DNA of 36,867 nt from Flavobacteriales bacterium (GTDB taxonomy: Bacteria; Bacteroidota; Bacteroidia; Flavobacteriales_D; UBA2798), in assembly GCA_019694795.1 (NCBI GenBank), contig JAIBBF010000027.1, forward strand, positions 1 to 36,867, read 5' to 3'. The position numbers and the translations under genes were made by a program. Every line of letters starts with the position of its first letter. Within the stretch, counting starts at the first letter, position 1. Below, in pieces: positions 8,789 through 17,425 of this stretch. The notes under the pieces were generated by a model. That model was not told the origin of the DNA. It worked only from the letters and a program-made list of their open reading frames with translations, and did not search any database.

Positions 8789-8972
8789 GAAGTTATCGCC
8801 TTCTTTCTATCAGAAATGTTGGAACCTCATTCATTCTTTATACCCAAAAATGCTCCCTTACAAATTGCATAGCAAAACATCTCTTTGGCAGAAAGCAAAT
8901 TAGCGGAAATGGAGAAAAATAAAATTTCACAAAAGAAGGGAAATACCAATAAAAATTTCGATTTTAACCATA

Positions 8973-9026
8973 ACCGTAAAACTTTATTCTTTCGTTTTTG
9001 TATATTGCAATAGAAACTTTTACGGT
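8973..9026. repeat. Inverted repeat flanking the E1 leader
   Basis: ACCGTAAAA (8973-8981) and TTTTACGGT (9018-9026) are perfect 9-base inverted arms separated by 36 bases. The right arm ends one base before the E1 start codon. It could be a spaced operator pair or a stem that hides the start codon. A pair of this length and spacing can occur by chance in a window this size. Confidence 0.35.
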
Positions 9027-9027
9027 G

Positions 9028-11130
9028 ATGAGCGAATTGACAACCAAACATGCGCCCGAAAAAATGGGTCAGATGGATCAGAAAACTTTGTTGAAGGCCT
9101 GGGAATTGATGTGCACGGCAAAAGCCATGGCTGAGTTGTATGAGAAGAATAAAGAAGTGACGGCAAAATATGTTCATGCGACTTCGCGTGGACATGAGGC
9201 TATTCAAATTGCGCTTGGATTGCAATTAAAAGCACAGGATTTTTTATCGGCCTATTACCGCGACGATTCCATGTTGTTATCCATTGGAATGACACCCTAT
9301 GAATTGATGCTTCAACTATTGGGGAAACGCGACGATCCATTTTCCGGTGGTCGACATTACTACTCGCATCCTTCACTCCGCAGAGATCATATGCCGAAAA
9401 TTCCCATGCAATCTTCCGCAACAGGTATGCAGGCGATTCCTACTACCGGCGTGGCCATGGGATTAAAATACAGAGAGCAAACCGGAATGGAACCGGATCG
9501 TGGTTTAGAAAATCCGATTGCTGTTTGTTCATTGGGAGATGCCTCCATCACCGAAGGTGAAGTAGCGGAAGCTTTTCAAATGGCAGTGCTAAAAAAATTA
9601 CCGATTCTATATTTGATCCAGGATAATGAATGGGATATTTCTGCCAATGCAAAAGAAATTCGCGCACAGGAAGCCTGGGAATATGCACAGGGATTTAAAG
9701 GACTCGAAGTTCGTCGCGTTAACGGAAGTGATTTCGTTGAGTGTTATACCGTCATTCAGGAAGTTCTTGAACTCATCCGTAAAGAGCGACGTCCATTCAT
9801 GATTCATGCAAAAGTTCCATTGCTCAATCACCACACGTCAGGTGTTCGGAAAGAATGGTACAGAGAAGATTTGGAAGAGCAAACGAAACGTGACCCATTT
9901 CCGTTTTTCAGAAATCAACTGTTGGAATCCGGAATTAGAGATGGTCAACTCAAAGAACTTGAAATTTTCGCTGAGCTGGAAGTCGAAAAACAATACAAAC
10001 AAGCACTCGCTGCCGAAGATCCGCAGCCGGATGATATTTACAATGCCATCTTTGCTCCTACTCCAATTACAGAAGAAAAAGGGGAACGTTCTCCGAAAGG
10101 AAAACAAGCAACGGTGATGGTCGACTCTGCCCTATTTGCTATTCGCGAATTAATGAGCAAGCATAAAGAATGTTTGTTGTACGGACAGGATGTTGGTCAC
10201 CGCTTAGGTGGTGTATTCCGCGAAGCTGCAACACTGGCACAGACATTCGGAAATGAACGCGTGTTTAATACACCGATACAGGAAGCATTTATTGTTGGAT
10301 CTACAGTTGGAATGAGTGCAGTTGGATTAAAACCCATTGTTGAAGTTCAATTTGCAGATTATATCTGGCCGGGTTTAAATCAATTGTTCACCGAAGTTTC
10401 GCGCTCCAATTATTTATCGAACGGAAAATGGCCGGTGAGTATGATTTTACGTGTTCCCATTGGCGCTTACGGAAGCGGTGGTCCTTATCACTCTTCCAGT
10501 GTTGAATCGGTGGTATCGAATATTAAGGGAATTAAAGTGGCTTATCCTTCTACCGGAGCAGATTTAAAAGGTTTGATGAAATCGGCCTATTACGATCCGA
10601 ATCCGGTAGTGATGCTTGAGCACAAAGGTTTATACTGGAGTAAGCTAAAAGGCACGGAAGAAGCACGTACCATTGAGCCGGATGAAGATTATGTCATTCC
10701 TTTTGGAAAAGGAAGAATGGTGCAGGAATCGGATAAAGATTTAGCAGCAAAAGGGGAAACCATGACCATTATTACCTATGGGATGGGTGTGTATTGGGCA
10801 AGAAACGCATGCAAGAATTTAGGTCTTACCGATAAAGTTGAAATTATTGACTTACGCACACTGGTTCCTTATGATGAGGAAATGGTGTTTGAATCGGTGA
10901 AGAAAAACGGAAGATGTATGGTGCTTACCGAAGAACCCATTACCAATTCATTTGCACAGGCCATTGCAGGAAAAATTTCGGAACAATGTTTTAGATTCCT
11001 CGATGCACCGGTCGTTGCAAAAGGAGCCATCGATTTACCGGCAATTCCATTGAACAGTACCCTGGAAGCAGCCATGTTGCCAACGGTACCCAAAGTGGAG
11101 AAATGGATTGAAGAAGTTCTACAGTATTGA
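9028..11130 (+). CDS. Fused alpha/beta 2-oxoacid (branched-chain type) dehydrogenase E1
   Basis: The 700-residue thiamine-diphosphate enzyme catalyses decarboxylation of a 2-oxoacid and transfer of the acyl group to the lipoyl E2. The alpha part (about 20-345) contains the Mg-ThDP motif, starting GDASITEGEV near residue 170 and ending with QDNEW about 30 residues later, and the phosphorylation-loop-like HTSGVRKEWY. The beta part (about 360-700) starts TVMVDSALFAIRELM and has GQDVGHRLGGVFREA, FADYIWPGLNQ and ILRVPIGAYGSGGPYHS. Alpha and beta are separate chains in many bacteria but commonly fused in Bacteroidota. Motifs such as GGRHYYSHPSLRRDHMP favour the branched-chain (2-oxoisovalerate) type over pyruvate. 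The ATG at 9028 is preferred to a TTG at 8998. E2 and E3 are not in the window. Confidence 0.92.
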   Translation: MSELTTKHAPEKMGQMDQKTLLKAWELMCTAKAMAELYEKNKEVTAKYVHATSRGHEAIQIALGLQLKAQDFLSAYYRDDSMLLSIGMTPYELMLQLLGKRDDPFSGGRHYYSHPSLRRDHMPKIPMQSSATGMQAIPTTGVAMGLKYREQTGMEPDRGLENPIAVCSLGDASITEGEVAEAFQMAVLKKLPILYLIQDNEWDISANAKEIRAQEAWEYAQGFKGLEVRRVNGSDFVECYTVIQEVLELIRKERRPFMIHAKVPLLNHHTSGVRKEWYREDLEEQTKRDPFPFFRNQLLESGIRDGQLKELEIFAELEVEKQYKQALAAEDPQPDDIYNAIFAPTPITEEKGERSPKGKQATVMVDSALFAIRELMSKHKECLLYGQDVGHRLGGVFREAATLAQTFGNERVFNTPIQEAFIVGSTVGMSAVGLKPIVEVQFADYIWPGLNQLFTEVSRSNYLSNGKWPVSMILRVPIGAYGSGGPYHSSSVESVVSNIKGIKVAYPSTGADLKGLMKSAYYDPNPVVMLEHKGLYWSKLKGTEEARTIEPDEDYVIPFGKGRMVQESDKDLAAKGETMTIITYGMGVYWARNACKNLGLTDKVEIIDLRTLVPYDEEMVFESVKKNGRCMVLTEEPITNSFAQAIAGKISEQCFRFLDAPVVAKGAIDLPAIPLNSTLEAAMLPTVPKVEKWIEEVLQY

Positions 11131-11144
11131 AATTTTTTGCTACA

Positions 11145-11164
11145 TTGAAGAAAACCTTCTTCGA
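11145..11164 (+). other. Short hairpin touching the start of the PKD-protein gene
   Basis: TTGAAGAA and TTCTTCGA pair over eight positions (one G-T) around AACC, reaching the A of the ATG at 11164. There is no T run, so it is not a classic terminator. It might slow translation initiation; it is short and AT-rich, so it may be incidental. Confidence 0.3.
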
Positions 11165-12447
11165 TGAAAAACATTCTACCCGCTGTATTCGCGTTTTTTT
11201 TCGCGGTACAATTTTCTCTTGCACAGAATTCCTATTGCGATTCGACCGGTAACGTAGTTATTTTCTCCAATTACGATGGCGGAATTTTAAACATCAATGT
11301 GGATGTGGACATTCCGAATTTAAAAATTGGAATTACTACTTACGAAGCCGCACAAATCAACATCAGCGGAACCTATGCCTCGAATGTTACCGAAGTTGTT
11401 TATGCCGGCTACATTGGCACGAATGATAATTGCGGACTCGGCGTAACCAGTGTCTCCATCAACGGTGCGGGAACTGCAACCACCAATATTCTTCAATATC
11501 CCGCTGCGACTATTAGTAATCCGAATGGCTACAATTATATCATTTGTGCCTATAGTTGCGACATCAACACCAATCAGGGAGGATGCAATACGGTGGACCA
11601 GATCAGCGGATTTTTTCTGAATCACTTCGGTGGATCATTGCTGATGCATCAAACCAATTACAATTGCTGGCAACCTGCCGTTACACGAAATATTTCTTCC
11701 GGTGGAAATTGTTGCATTACTCCTCCCCTTCCTCCCAATGCAAATTTTACAGCGAGCAACACCACCATTTGTGCCGGCGATTGTATTGACTTTACCGATC
11801 TCTCTGCCAACGCACCTACTATGTGGAACTGGTCCTTCCCCGGAGCATCCACTACTACGTCGGGCAACCAGGATCCAAGCGGAATTTGTTATCCCACTGC
11901 AGGAAATTATACGGTAACGCTCACTGCGGGGAATGGACAAGGCAGCAGCACGCACACAATGAATATCACTGTAAATGCAAATCCTTCTACTCCGGTCATC
12001 ACTCAAAATGTTGGCGTATTATCCACCAGCGGCGGCATCAGCTACCAATGGTTCCTCAATGGAAATCCGATCTCGGGTGCGAATGCATCTTCTTACACGC
12101 CGACATCCAATGGAAGTTACACAGTTGAAATTAGCGATGCCAATGGTTGTACAAGTGTTTCATCTGCATTTGCGTTTAATAGTCTATCAGTAGATGAAAA
12201 CGCCTGGAATGAAATCACCCTACAACCCAATCCGAGTCAAGGCTCGTTTAAAATTTCCGGTTGCAAAAATCTCTTACCTGAAAAGATTACCATTCTCAGC
12301 AGCGAAGGAAAACTGGTTTATTCGAAATCAATTCAATCAGAATCAGATTTAACCATTTTCAATTTTAACCTTGCTCCGGGAGTGTATTTTGTCGCCATGA
12401 AATTCGAAAGCGGGAACGCCGTGAAAAAACTTTTAATCACCGAGTGA
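11164..12447 (+). CDS. T9SS-exported PKD-domain protein with type A sorting domain
   Basis: The 427-residue protein begins with a clear signal peptide (MKNILPAVFAFFFAVQFSLA, cleavage before QN). After a Cys-rich N-terminal region of unknown type, residues about 193-270 form a PKD-like domain (ANFTASNTTICAGDCIDFTD, MWNWSFPGA, YTVTLTAGNG). Residues about 275-340 are Ig-like (ISYQWFLNGNPISGANASSY, GSYTVEISDANGC). The C-terminus (about 345-427) is a type A T9SS sorting domain: LQPNPSQGSFKIS, ILSSEGKLVYS, LAPGVYFVAM and a basic end KKLLITE. It should therefore be exported by the Sec and then the type IX systems and attached to or released from the surface. No enzymatic motif was recognised. It is separated by 62 bases from the WD40-caspase gene, which has the same orientation. 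Confidence 0.85.
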   Translation: MKNILPAVFAFFFAVQFSLAQNSYCDSTGNVVIFSNYDGGILNINVDVDIPNLKIGITTYEAAQINISGTYASNVTEVVYAGYIGTNDNCGLGVTSVSINGAGTATTNILQYPAATISNPNGYNYIICAYSCDINTNQGGCNTVDQISGFFLNHFGGSLLMHQTNYNCWQPAVTRNISSGGNCCITPPLPPNANFTASNTTICAGDCIDFTDLSANAPTMWNWSFPGASTTTSGNQDPSGICYPTAGNYTVTLTAGNGQGSSTHTMNITVNANPSTPVITQNVGVLSTSGGISYQWFLNGNPISGANASSYTPTSNGSYTVEISDANGCTSVSSAFAFNSLSVDENAWNEITLQPNPSQGSFKISGCKNLLPEKITILSSEGKLVYSKSIQSESDLTIFNFNLAPGVYFVAMKFESGNAVKKLLITE

Positions 12448-12509
12448 TAATAGGGTATTTTACGGATGGATTTTATCAGGATTAAAATGCAGTTTTGAAA
12501 GAAAATCTC

Positions 12510-15500
12510 ATGAAGAAACTGATCTTCATTTTTGTATTTACCTCTCTTTATAATTGTGCTTTTTCGCAATTAAAATTTATTCCCCAAACGGGTCACGCCG
12601 GTTGGTTCGAAATGGAAATTGCTCCCGATGGGAAACGCATGGCCAGTGGTGGACCCGAAGGCAAATTAATTCTGTGGGATCTTTCTTCGTACAAAGCCAT
12701 CTGGCAGGAATACGGACATAAAAGTGCCGTAACAGCAATTGAATGGCGATTCGATAACCGTTATTTTCTCTCTGCATCGCTCGACTCCACCGTTCAGATT
12801 TACGATACGGAAGGAATGAAGAGTGTGATCACCTATCATCATTTTTACAGCGTAACAGCCGCTTCTTTTAATCCGAAAGCCGATTTGGTGGCCTATGGCG
12901 ATGATCATGGAAACATACTCATGTATCACCTTGTGAAAAATGAAGAAATAATCCGCATCAATGCAGGCTCGGAAATTACAGGATTAAAATGGGCTGCGAA
13001 TGGATTGGTGTTGTTTGCTTCTACAGCAGATCACGGAGTGATGGCCTATAGCATGGACACCGGAAAAAAAATTCTGGACATGGAAATAAAAAGCGGATGC
13101 AGCGGATTTCAATTAACGCCCGACAATTCCCTTTTACTCATTCACTCCAATGATGGAATCACTGAATTATGGCAGGCTACAACAGGAAAAAGTCTGGGAA
13201 GTGTAGAAAGTACGATCAGCAGTGATAGAAACGGAAATCAATGTTGGGTAGAAGCAGCAGGAACTTACGACGGAAAATTTGCAGTTACATTCGACAAAGA
13301 AAAACATTTAAAAATCGGTCACACCACCGAAGCAATGACGCTTATTTACAATACGCAAATGTTGCAGAGTGATATCCGGCTTATTAAGACAAGTCCCGCC
13401 AACAATCTTTTTGTGATGGCTGATGTTGACGGTGGAATTTGGATTTGCTTTTTTAATGAATCCGATTTTAAAGCTGAGCGTCGCCTATTCTGGCATAAAC
13501 TGTTGTATGAACCGGAACGCATCCACCAATTGTATTTCAGAAAAAATGACGACATCCTCACCATGAAAGGAGGATTTCAATACGATTTTAATTTCACCAC
13601 CGGCGATCTTTCCCGAAGAGAAGATGACTCTACCGTAGTAGAAAATACAAGTACGGTGATGCGCTATTTTTCTCCATCTAAAATGAAAGATGGCATTTAT
13701 TACGGGGTACATACAACCAGGGACCTGATGTATAAAATAGTTGGAGATAATGTTTTTTCCATTCCCATGTTTGCTTATACAGAGGATACTTCCATCATCG
13801 GGTATATCGATAACAAACAAGTCAATTTTTACCATCTGGATGAAGCCCGTTTTCTGCTACAGAAAAAAATAGATGATGCTTCCTCAACTATATTATTTAA
13901 CGGGACCTTGAATAATCGTTTTATACTTCAAGACAAAAAAGGATTGCACCTGATCGATTTAAAAACGAATTCAACCATCGATTTATCTAAATCGGCAAAT
14001 CATCAATACCGCTGGTTATCGTCCGACAATAACGGCAGTTTTATTCTTGCCGCAGATGAATCCGCTACGCTTCATCGCTGGGATCTTCCTTCGGGGAATT
14101 ACAAAAAATTAAGTGGTGATATTACCCAAAGTAAAATCGTGATTTTTGAGATTAGTCCCGACGGAAAAAAACTGGTAGCCGGCGAGCTGAATAAAAGCCT
14201 TAATGTTTACGATCTGGAAAGCGGGAAAAAAACAAATACGCTTAACGCAGATTTACCTCACTTAATGGCCATTTCCATTAGTAAAAACGGAAAATTTATT
14301 GCCCTTTCAGATTTAGATGGTGTAGTGCATGTTTACAGTTCAGATTTAACAAAAAACATCATCAACATCATTCCTTCTCCGAGCAATGGATTGTTAGCTT
14401 ATACACCGGATCACTATTACATAGCAACAAAAGAAGCCGCTCAAAATCTGGCTATGGTCAACGGCAAAAACAGTGTGGGATTCGAGCAAATCGATTTACG
14501 CTATAATCGTCCCGATAAAGTTTTAGCGCACATCGGAAAGGCCGATCCTGATTTAATCAGTGCTTACGAACGTGCATGGAAAAAAAGAATGGAGCGCAAT
14601 GGTATTAACAACACCCCACTCAATCCGGTAGTTCCTCAACTTACAATTCGTGATCTGCAAAAAATTCCTTTAACCACGGATCAGGATAATCTCAATTTAA
14701 CCGTTCAGGTAAAATCGGAATCGGAATTAAAAGCTGTTAAAGTTTGGGTGGAAGGAGTTCCGGTGTTTGGTAAAGAAGGTGTAGCCATTAGCGGAAAATC
14801 GGGCGAAAAAAATCTGAATATTCCCTTATTATACGGAACCAATAAAATTGAAATTGCCGCTATTGGAAAAGACGGAACGGAATCGGCCAAGGAAGAATTA
14901 TTGTTGATGTGTAAAAAAGAACAGAAACCGGAATTGTATGTATTGAGTATTGGCGTGAGTAAATACAAGGACAGTCGCTTTAATTTACAGTTTGCCGATA
15001 AGGATGCTAAAGATATTTCTTCTGTATTTTCTTCTACCAGTGCTTTCGCAAAAGTTCATCAGCAAACCATTACCAATGAGGAAGCCACCCGCGAAAAAAT
15101 TCTGGCTGCGAAAAAATTTCTACTGCAATCGAAAAAAGAAGATGTAGTGGTAATATTCGTTGCGGGGCACGGTTTACGTGATGAAAACCTGGATTATTAT
15201 TTTGCTACTTACGATATCGATTTCAATCATCCAGCCGAACGGGGATTATCGGATGTGGAAATGGAGAGCATGACAGATGGAATTGCCGCACTAAGAAAAT
15301 TATTGTTTTTTGATACTTGTCTAAGTGGTGAGGTCGACAAGAATGAAATTGAATCCGAATTAACCATGAATGCACCAGCCGAAAATGTTCAATTTAGAAA
15401 TCCGGGTGTTGGCTTAAGAAATAAAAACGGAATCGGTATTAAAAACGCTGCTTTCCTAATGAAGGAGATTTTTAATGATGTTAAACGCGGAACAGGTGCT

Positions 15501-15746
15501 ACCATTATCAGTTCTGCCGGTGGAGCCGAATTTGCGATGGAGAGTAAAGAATGGAAAAATGGTTTGTTTACTTATTGCCTGCTTAACGGAATGAAAAATA
15601 AAGCTGCCGATAAGGATAAAGATGGTGAAGTAAGTCTCAATGAAATTCAACGATACATCCGGAAGGAAGTGACCCAACTTTCCAAAGGAAAACAAATTCC
15701 GGATTTTCGTGCCGCGAATATGGAGCTCGATTTCAGAATGTGGTAA
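12510..15746 (+). CDS. Exported WD40-caspase (peptidase C14) protein with EF-hand-like loop
   Basis: The 1078-residue protein has a signal peptide (MKKLIFIFVFTSLYNCAFSQ). A first WD40-type propeller spans about 25-330 (blades ending LILWDL, VQIYDT, ILMYHL, TELWQA). A second spans about 440-620 (LHRWDL, LNVYDL, VHVYSS). An Ig-like linker (about 710-800) follows. The caspase-fold domain starts near residue 807 (LYVLSIGVSKYKD) with catalytic His887 in VAGHG and Cys937 in FDTCLSG. Near the end, residues 1034-1045 form a 12-residue DxDxDGxVxxxE calcium-loop motif. There is no T9SS sorting domain, so the mature protein probably stays in the periplasm or at a membrane. Caspase-like enzymes cut peptides after basic or acidic residues and some need calcium; the target here is unknown. 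ATG 12510 is preferred over TTG 12495. Its stop codon abuts that of the convergent metZ. Confidence 0.88.
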   Translation: MKKLIFIFVFTSLYNCAFSQLKFIPQTGHAGWFEMEIAPDGKRMASGGPEGKLILWDLSSYKAIWQEYGHKSAVTAIEWRFDNRYFLSASLDSTVQIYDTEGMKSVITYHHFYSVTAASFNPKADLVAYGDDHGNILMYHLVKNEEIIRINAGSEITGLKWAANGLVLFASTADHGVMAYSMDTGKKILDMEIKSGCSGFQLTPDNSLLLIHSNDGITELWQATTGKSLGSVESTISSDRNGNQCWVEAAGTYDGKFAVTFDKEKHLKIGHTTEAMTLIYNTQMLQSDIRLIKTSPANNLFVMADVDGGIWICFFNESDFKAERRLFWHKLLYEPERIHQLYFRKNDDILTMKGGFQYDFNFTTGDLSRREDDSTVVENTSTVMRYFSPSKMKDGIYYGVHTTRDLMYKIVGDNVFSIPMFAYTEDTSIIGYIDNKQVNFYHLDEARFLLQKKIDDASSTILFNGTLNNRFILQDKKGLHLIDLKTNSTIDLSKSANHQYRWLSSDNNGSFILAADESATLHRWDLPSGNYKKLSGDITQSKIVIFEISPDGKKLVAGELNKSLNVYDLESGKKTNTLNADLPHLMAISISKNGKFIALSDLDGVVHVYSSDLTKNIINIIPSPSNGLLAYTPDHYYIATKEAAQNLAMVNGKNSVGFEQIDLRYNRPDKVLAHIGKADPDLISAYERAWKKRMERNGINNTPLNPVVPQLTIRDLQKIPLTTDQDNLNLTVQVKSESELKAVKVWVEGVPVFGKEGVAISGKSGEKNLNIPLLYGTNKIEIAAIGKDGTESAKEELLLMCKKEQKPELYVLSIGVSKYKDSRFNLQFADKDAKDISSVFSSTSAFAKVHQQTITNEEATREKILAAKKFLLQSKKEDVVVIFVAGHGLRDENLDYYFATYDIDFNHPAERGLSDVEMESMTDGIAALRKLLFFDTCLSGEVDKNEIESELTMNAPAENVQFRNPGVGLRNKNGIGIKNAAFLMKEIFNDVKRGTGATIISSAGGAEFAMESKEWKNGLFTYCLLNGMKNKAADKDKDGEVSLNEIQRYIRKEVTQLSKGKQIPDFRAANMELDFRMW

Positions 15747-16916
15747 TTACAATTGAGCCAGCGACTGCTCCACATCGGATATGATATCATCGATATGTTC
15801 CAGTCCAACCGAAATACGAACCATGCCCGGTGTAATTCCAACGGCTAATCGTTCTTCTTCGCTTAATTTGGCATGCGTTGTAGAGGAAGGATGAGATGCT
15901 ATACTGCGTGAATCTCCAAGATTAGCAGTAAGTGACAACATCCTTAATCCATCCAAAAATTTTCTTCCGGATCCTATTCCGCCGTTTAATTCGAAGGTGA
16001 CCAATGCGCCTCCGCTATCCATTTGTTTTTTAGCAAGGGTATAATGAGGATGAGAAGGTAAAAAGGGATAAATCACTTTCGAAATTTCTTTTCTGCTTTC
16101 CATCCATTGCGCCAGTTTTAATGCGTTGGTACATTGACGCTCCATTCGCACTTCGAGTGTTTCGAGTGATTTAGAAAGCATGTAAGCATTAAAGGGTGAT
16201 AAGGCGGGACCCGTACTTCTGCAGAACGCATACACTTCTTTAATGAGATGTTTGGGTCCGAGTACCACACCTCCCATCGTTCTTCCTTGTCCATCAATAA
16301 ACTTGGTAGCAGAATGAATCACCAGATCAGCGCCCCATTCGATGGGACGCTGCAATAAGGGAGTAGCGAAGCAATTGTCGACCACCAACAGCAACTGATG
16401 TTTTTTTGCAAAGGCAGCCACCCATTCCAGATCGATAATTCCTAGTCCCGGGTTAGTGGGTGTTTCCACGTATACCATTTTTGTACCGGGCTTCACTTGT
16501 TTATCCCAATTGGCATAATCGTCGATATCGACATAATCGGTTTCGATATTCCATTTTGGAAATATTTTAGAAAACAAGGTATGCGTTGCTCCGAAAATAG
16601 AACGGCAGGATAAAATGCGATCGCCGCTTTTTAATAATGCTCCAAAAGTTGCAAATACGGCAGCCATTCCGGAAGCGGTAGAAAATCCGGATTCGGCGCC
16701 TTCGAGTATTCTCATTTTTTCGGTAAACTCATCCACATTCGGATTGGAGAAACGTGAATAAATCGGACGCTCAATTTCATCGGCAAAGGCAGCGCGCATT
16801 TCTTCGGCATCGTCGAATACAAAACTCGAAGTAAGATACAGCGGAACGGAATGTTCTTTAGCAGGAGATTTTTCCGTTTGAATCCGAACTGCTGATGTAC
16901 TTTTTTTCTTTTTCAT
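15747..16916 (-). CDS. metZ: Trans-sulfuration PLP enzyme, probable O-acylhomoserine sulfhydrylase
   Basis: The 389-residue Cys/Met-metabolism PLP enzyme probably makes homocysteine from O-acylhomoserine and sulfide. It shows YSRFSNPNVDEFTEKM, the cofactor-binding TASGMAAVFA region (STASGM at 79-84), ETPTNP (about 151) and the PLP lysine Lys205 in HSATKFIDGQG. The length fits MetZ or cystathionine gamma-synthase/lyase rather than the longer (about 430) MetY. With metX adjacent, the acyl donor is likely O-acetyl- or O-succinylhomoserine. The start overlaps the osmC stop by four bases (ATGA), implying translational coupling. The stop codon touches that of the convergent caspase gene (TAATTA). 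Cystathionine gamma-synthase activity cannot be excluded from sequence. Confidence 0.85.
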   Translation of the reverse strand: MKKKKSTSAVRIQTEKSPAKEHSVPLYLTSSFVFDDAEEMRAAFADEIERPIYSRFSNPNVDEFTEKMRILEGAESGFSTASGMAAVFATFGALLKSGDRILSCRSIFGATHTLFSKIFPKWNIETDYVDIDDYANWDKQVKPGTKMVYVETPTNPGLGIIDLEWVAAFAKKHQLLLVVDNCFATPLLQRPIEWGADLVIHSATKFIDGQGRTMGGVVLGPKHLIKEVYAFCRSTGPALSPFNAYMLSKSLETLEVRMERQCTNALKLAQWMESRKEISKVIYPFLPSHPHYTLAKKQMDSGGALVTFELNGGIGSGRKFLDGLRMLSLTANLGDSRSIASHPSSTTHAKLSEEERLAVGITPGMVRISVGLEHIDDIISDVEQSLAQL

Positions 16917-17338
16917 AATCCCGCGCCATTTACCTCAATACGATAACGAATACTTGCAGTTGGCTCCAGTGTTTTTGCCACGGAACAATATTTATCCATC
17001 GATAATTCAACAGCACGTTTCACTTTATCGGCATCCAGTTCTCCCTGCAAGCGAAAAATGACTTCTATCGATTTAAACAATGAAGGTTCTTTTCCTGCTT
17101 CTCGTTCACCATGAATTTCAATATCGATATCGCTGGCTACCTGACGTTGTTTTTGAAGAATGGAAACCACATCTATTCCACTGCAACCGCCAAGAGCAGC
17201 GAGCAATAATTCCATCGGACGAGCACCCTTTCCTTCTCCACCAATGGCGGGATTGGCATCCATATCAATGGTGTTTCCACTTTCGTTGTGTGCTCGGAAA
17301 TGGAACTTGTCGTTTTCGCGGTGAACTTTAATTTTCAT
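16913..17338 (-). CDS. OsmC/Ohr-family peroxiredoxin-like protein
   Basis: The 141-residue OsmC-fold protein has the two family cysteines: one in AALGGCSGIDVVSILQ (about residue 52) and one in MDKYCSVAKTL (about residue 115). The conserved GEGKGARPMELLLAAL segment precedes the first. OsmC/Ohr proteins reduce organic hydroperoxides with a thiol pair, usually in the cytoplasm; the subgroup cannot be fixed here. The ATG at 17338 is chosen because upstream codons in the frame overlap a -7 box (17357-17364). Its stop overlaps the metZ start by four bases, so the two form an operon driven from the shared metX-osmC intergenic region. Confidence 0.88.
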   Translation of the reverse strand: MKIKVHRENDKFHFRAHNESGNTIDMDANPAIGGEGKGARPMELLLAALGGCSGIDVVSILQKQRQVASDIDIEIHGEREAGKEPSLFKSIEVIFRLQGELDADKVKRAVELSMDKYCSVAKTLEPTASIRYRIEVNGAGL

Positions 17339-17356
17339 AGTTAAAAAGGAATAGGA

Positions 17357-17364
17357 CAAAGATA
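17357..17364 (-). promoter_or_regulatory. -7 box for osmC-metZ
   Basis: TATCTTTG on the minus strand matches TAnnTTTG and lies 18 bases before the osmC ATG. A clear -33 element was not seen. Confidence 0.5.
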
Positions 17365-17408
17365 GAAATATTGTCCCCCCTCCCCGAAATCTGACTTTAC
17401 AAAAACAC

Positions 17409-17416
17409 TATTTTTG
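17409..17416 (+). promoter_or_regulatory. -7 box for metX
   Basis: TATTTTTG on the plus strand matches TAnnTTTG and lies 9 bases before the ATG at 17426, implying a very short or leaderless transcript. It is divergent from the osmC box, 44 bases away. Confidence 0.5.
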
Positions 17417-17425
17417 CCCTACCCC

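Noticed and set aside
8827-9225. Minus-strand frame of 132 codons covering the gap before the E1 gene
   Set aside because: Half of it lies antisense to conserved E1 sequence, and its composition is low-complexity and unlike the neighbours.
15747-16916. Assignment of the trans-sulfuration enzyme as MetY
   Set aside because: MetY proteins are typically longer (about 430 residues); length and motifs fit MetZ or cystathionine gamma-synthase better.
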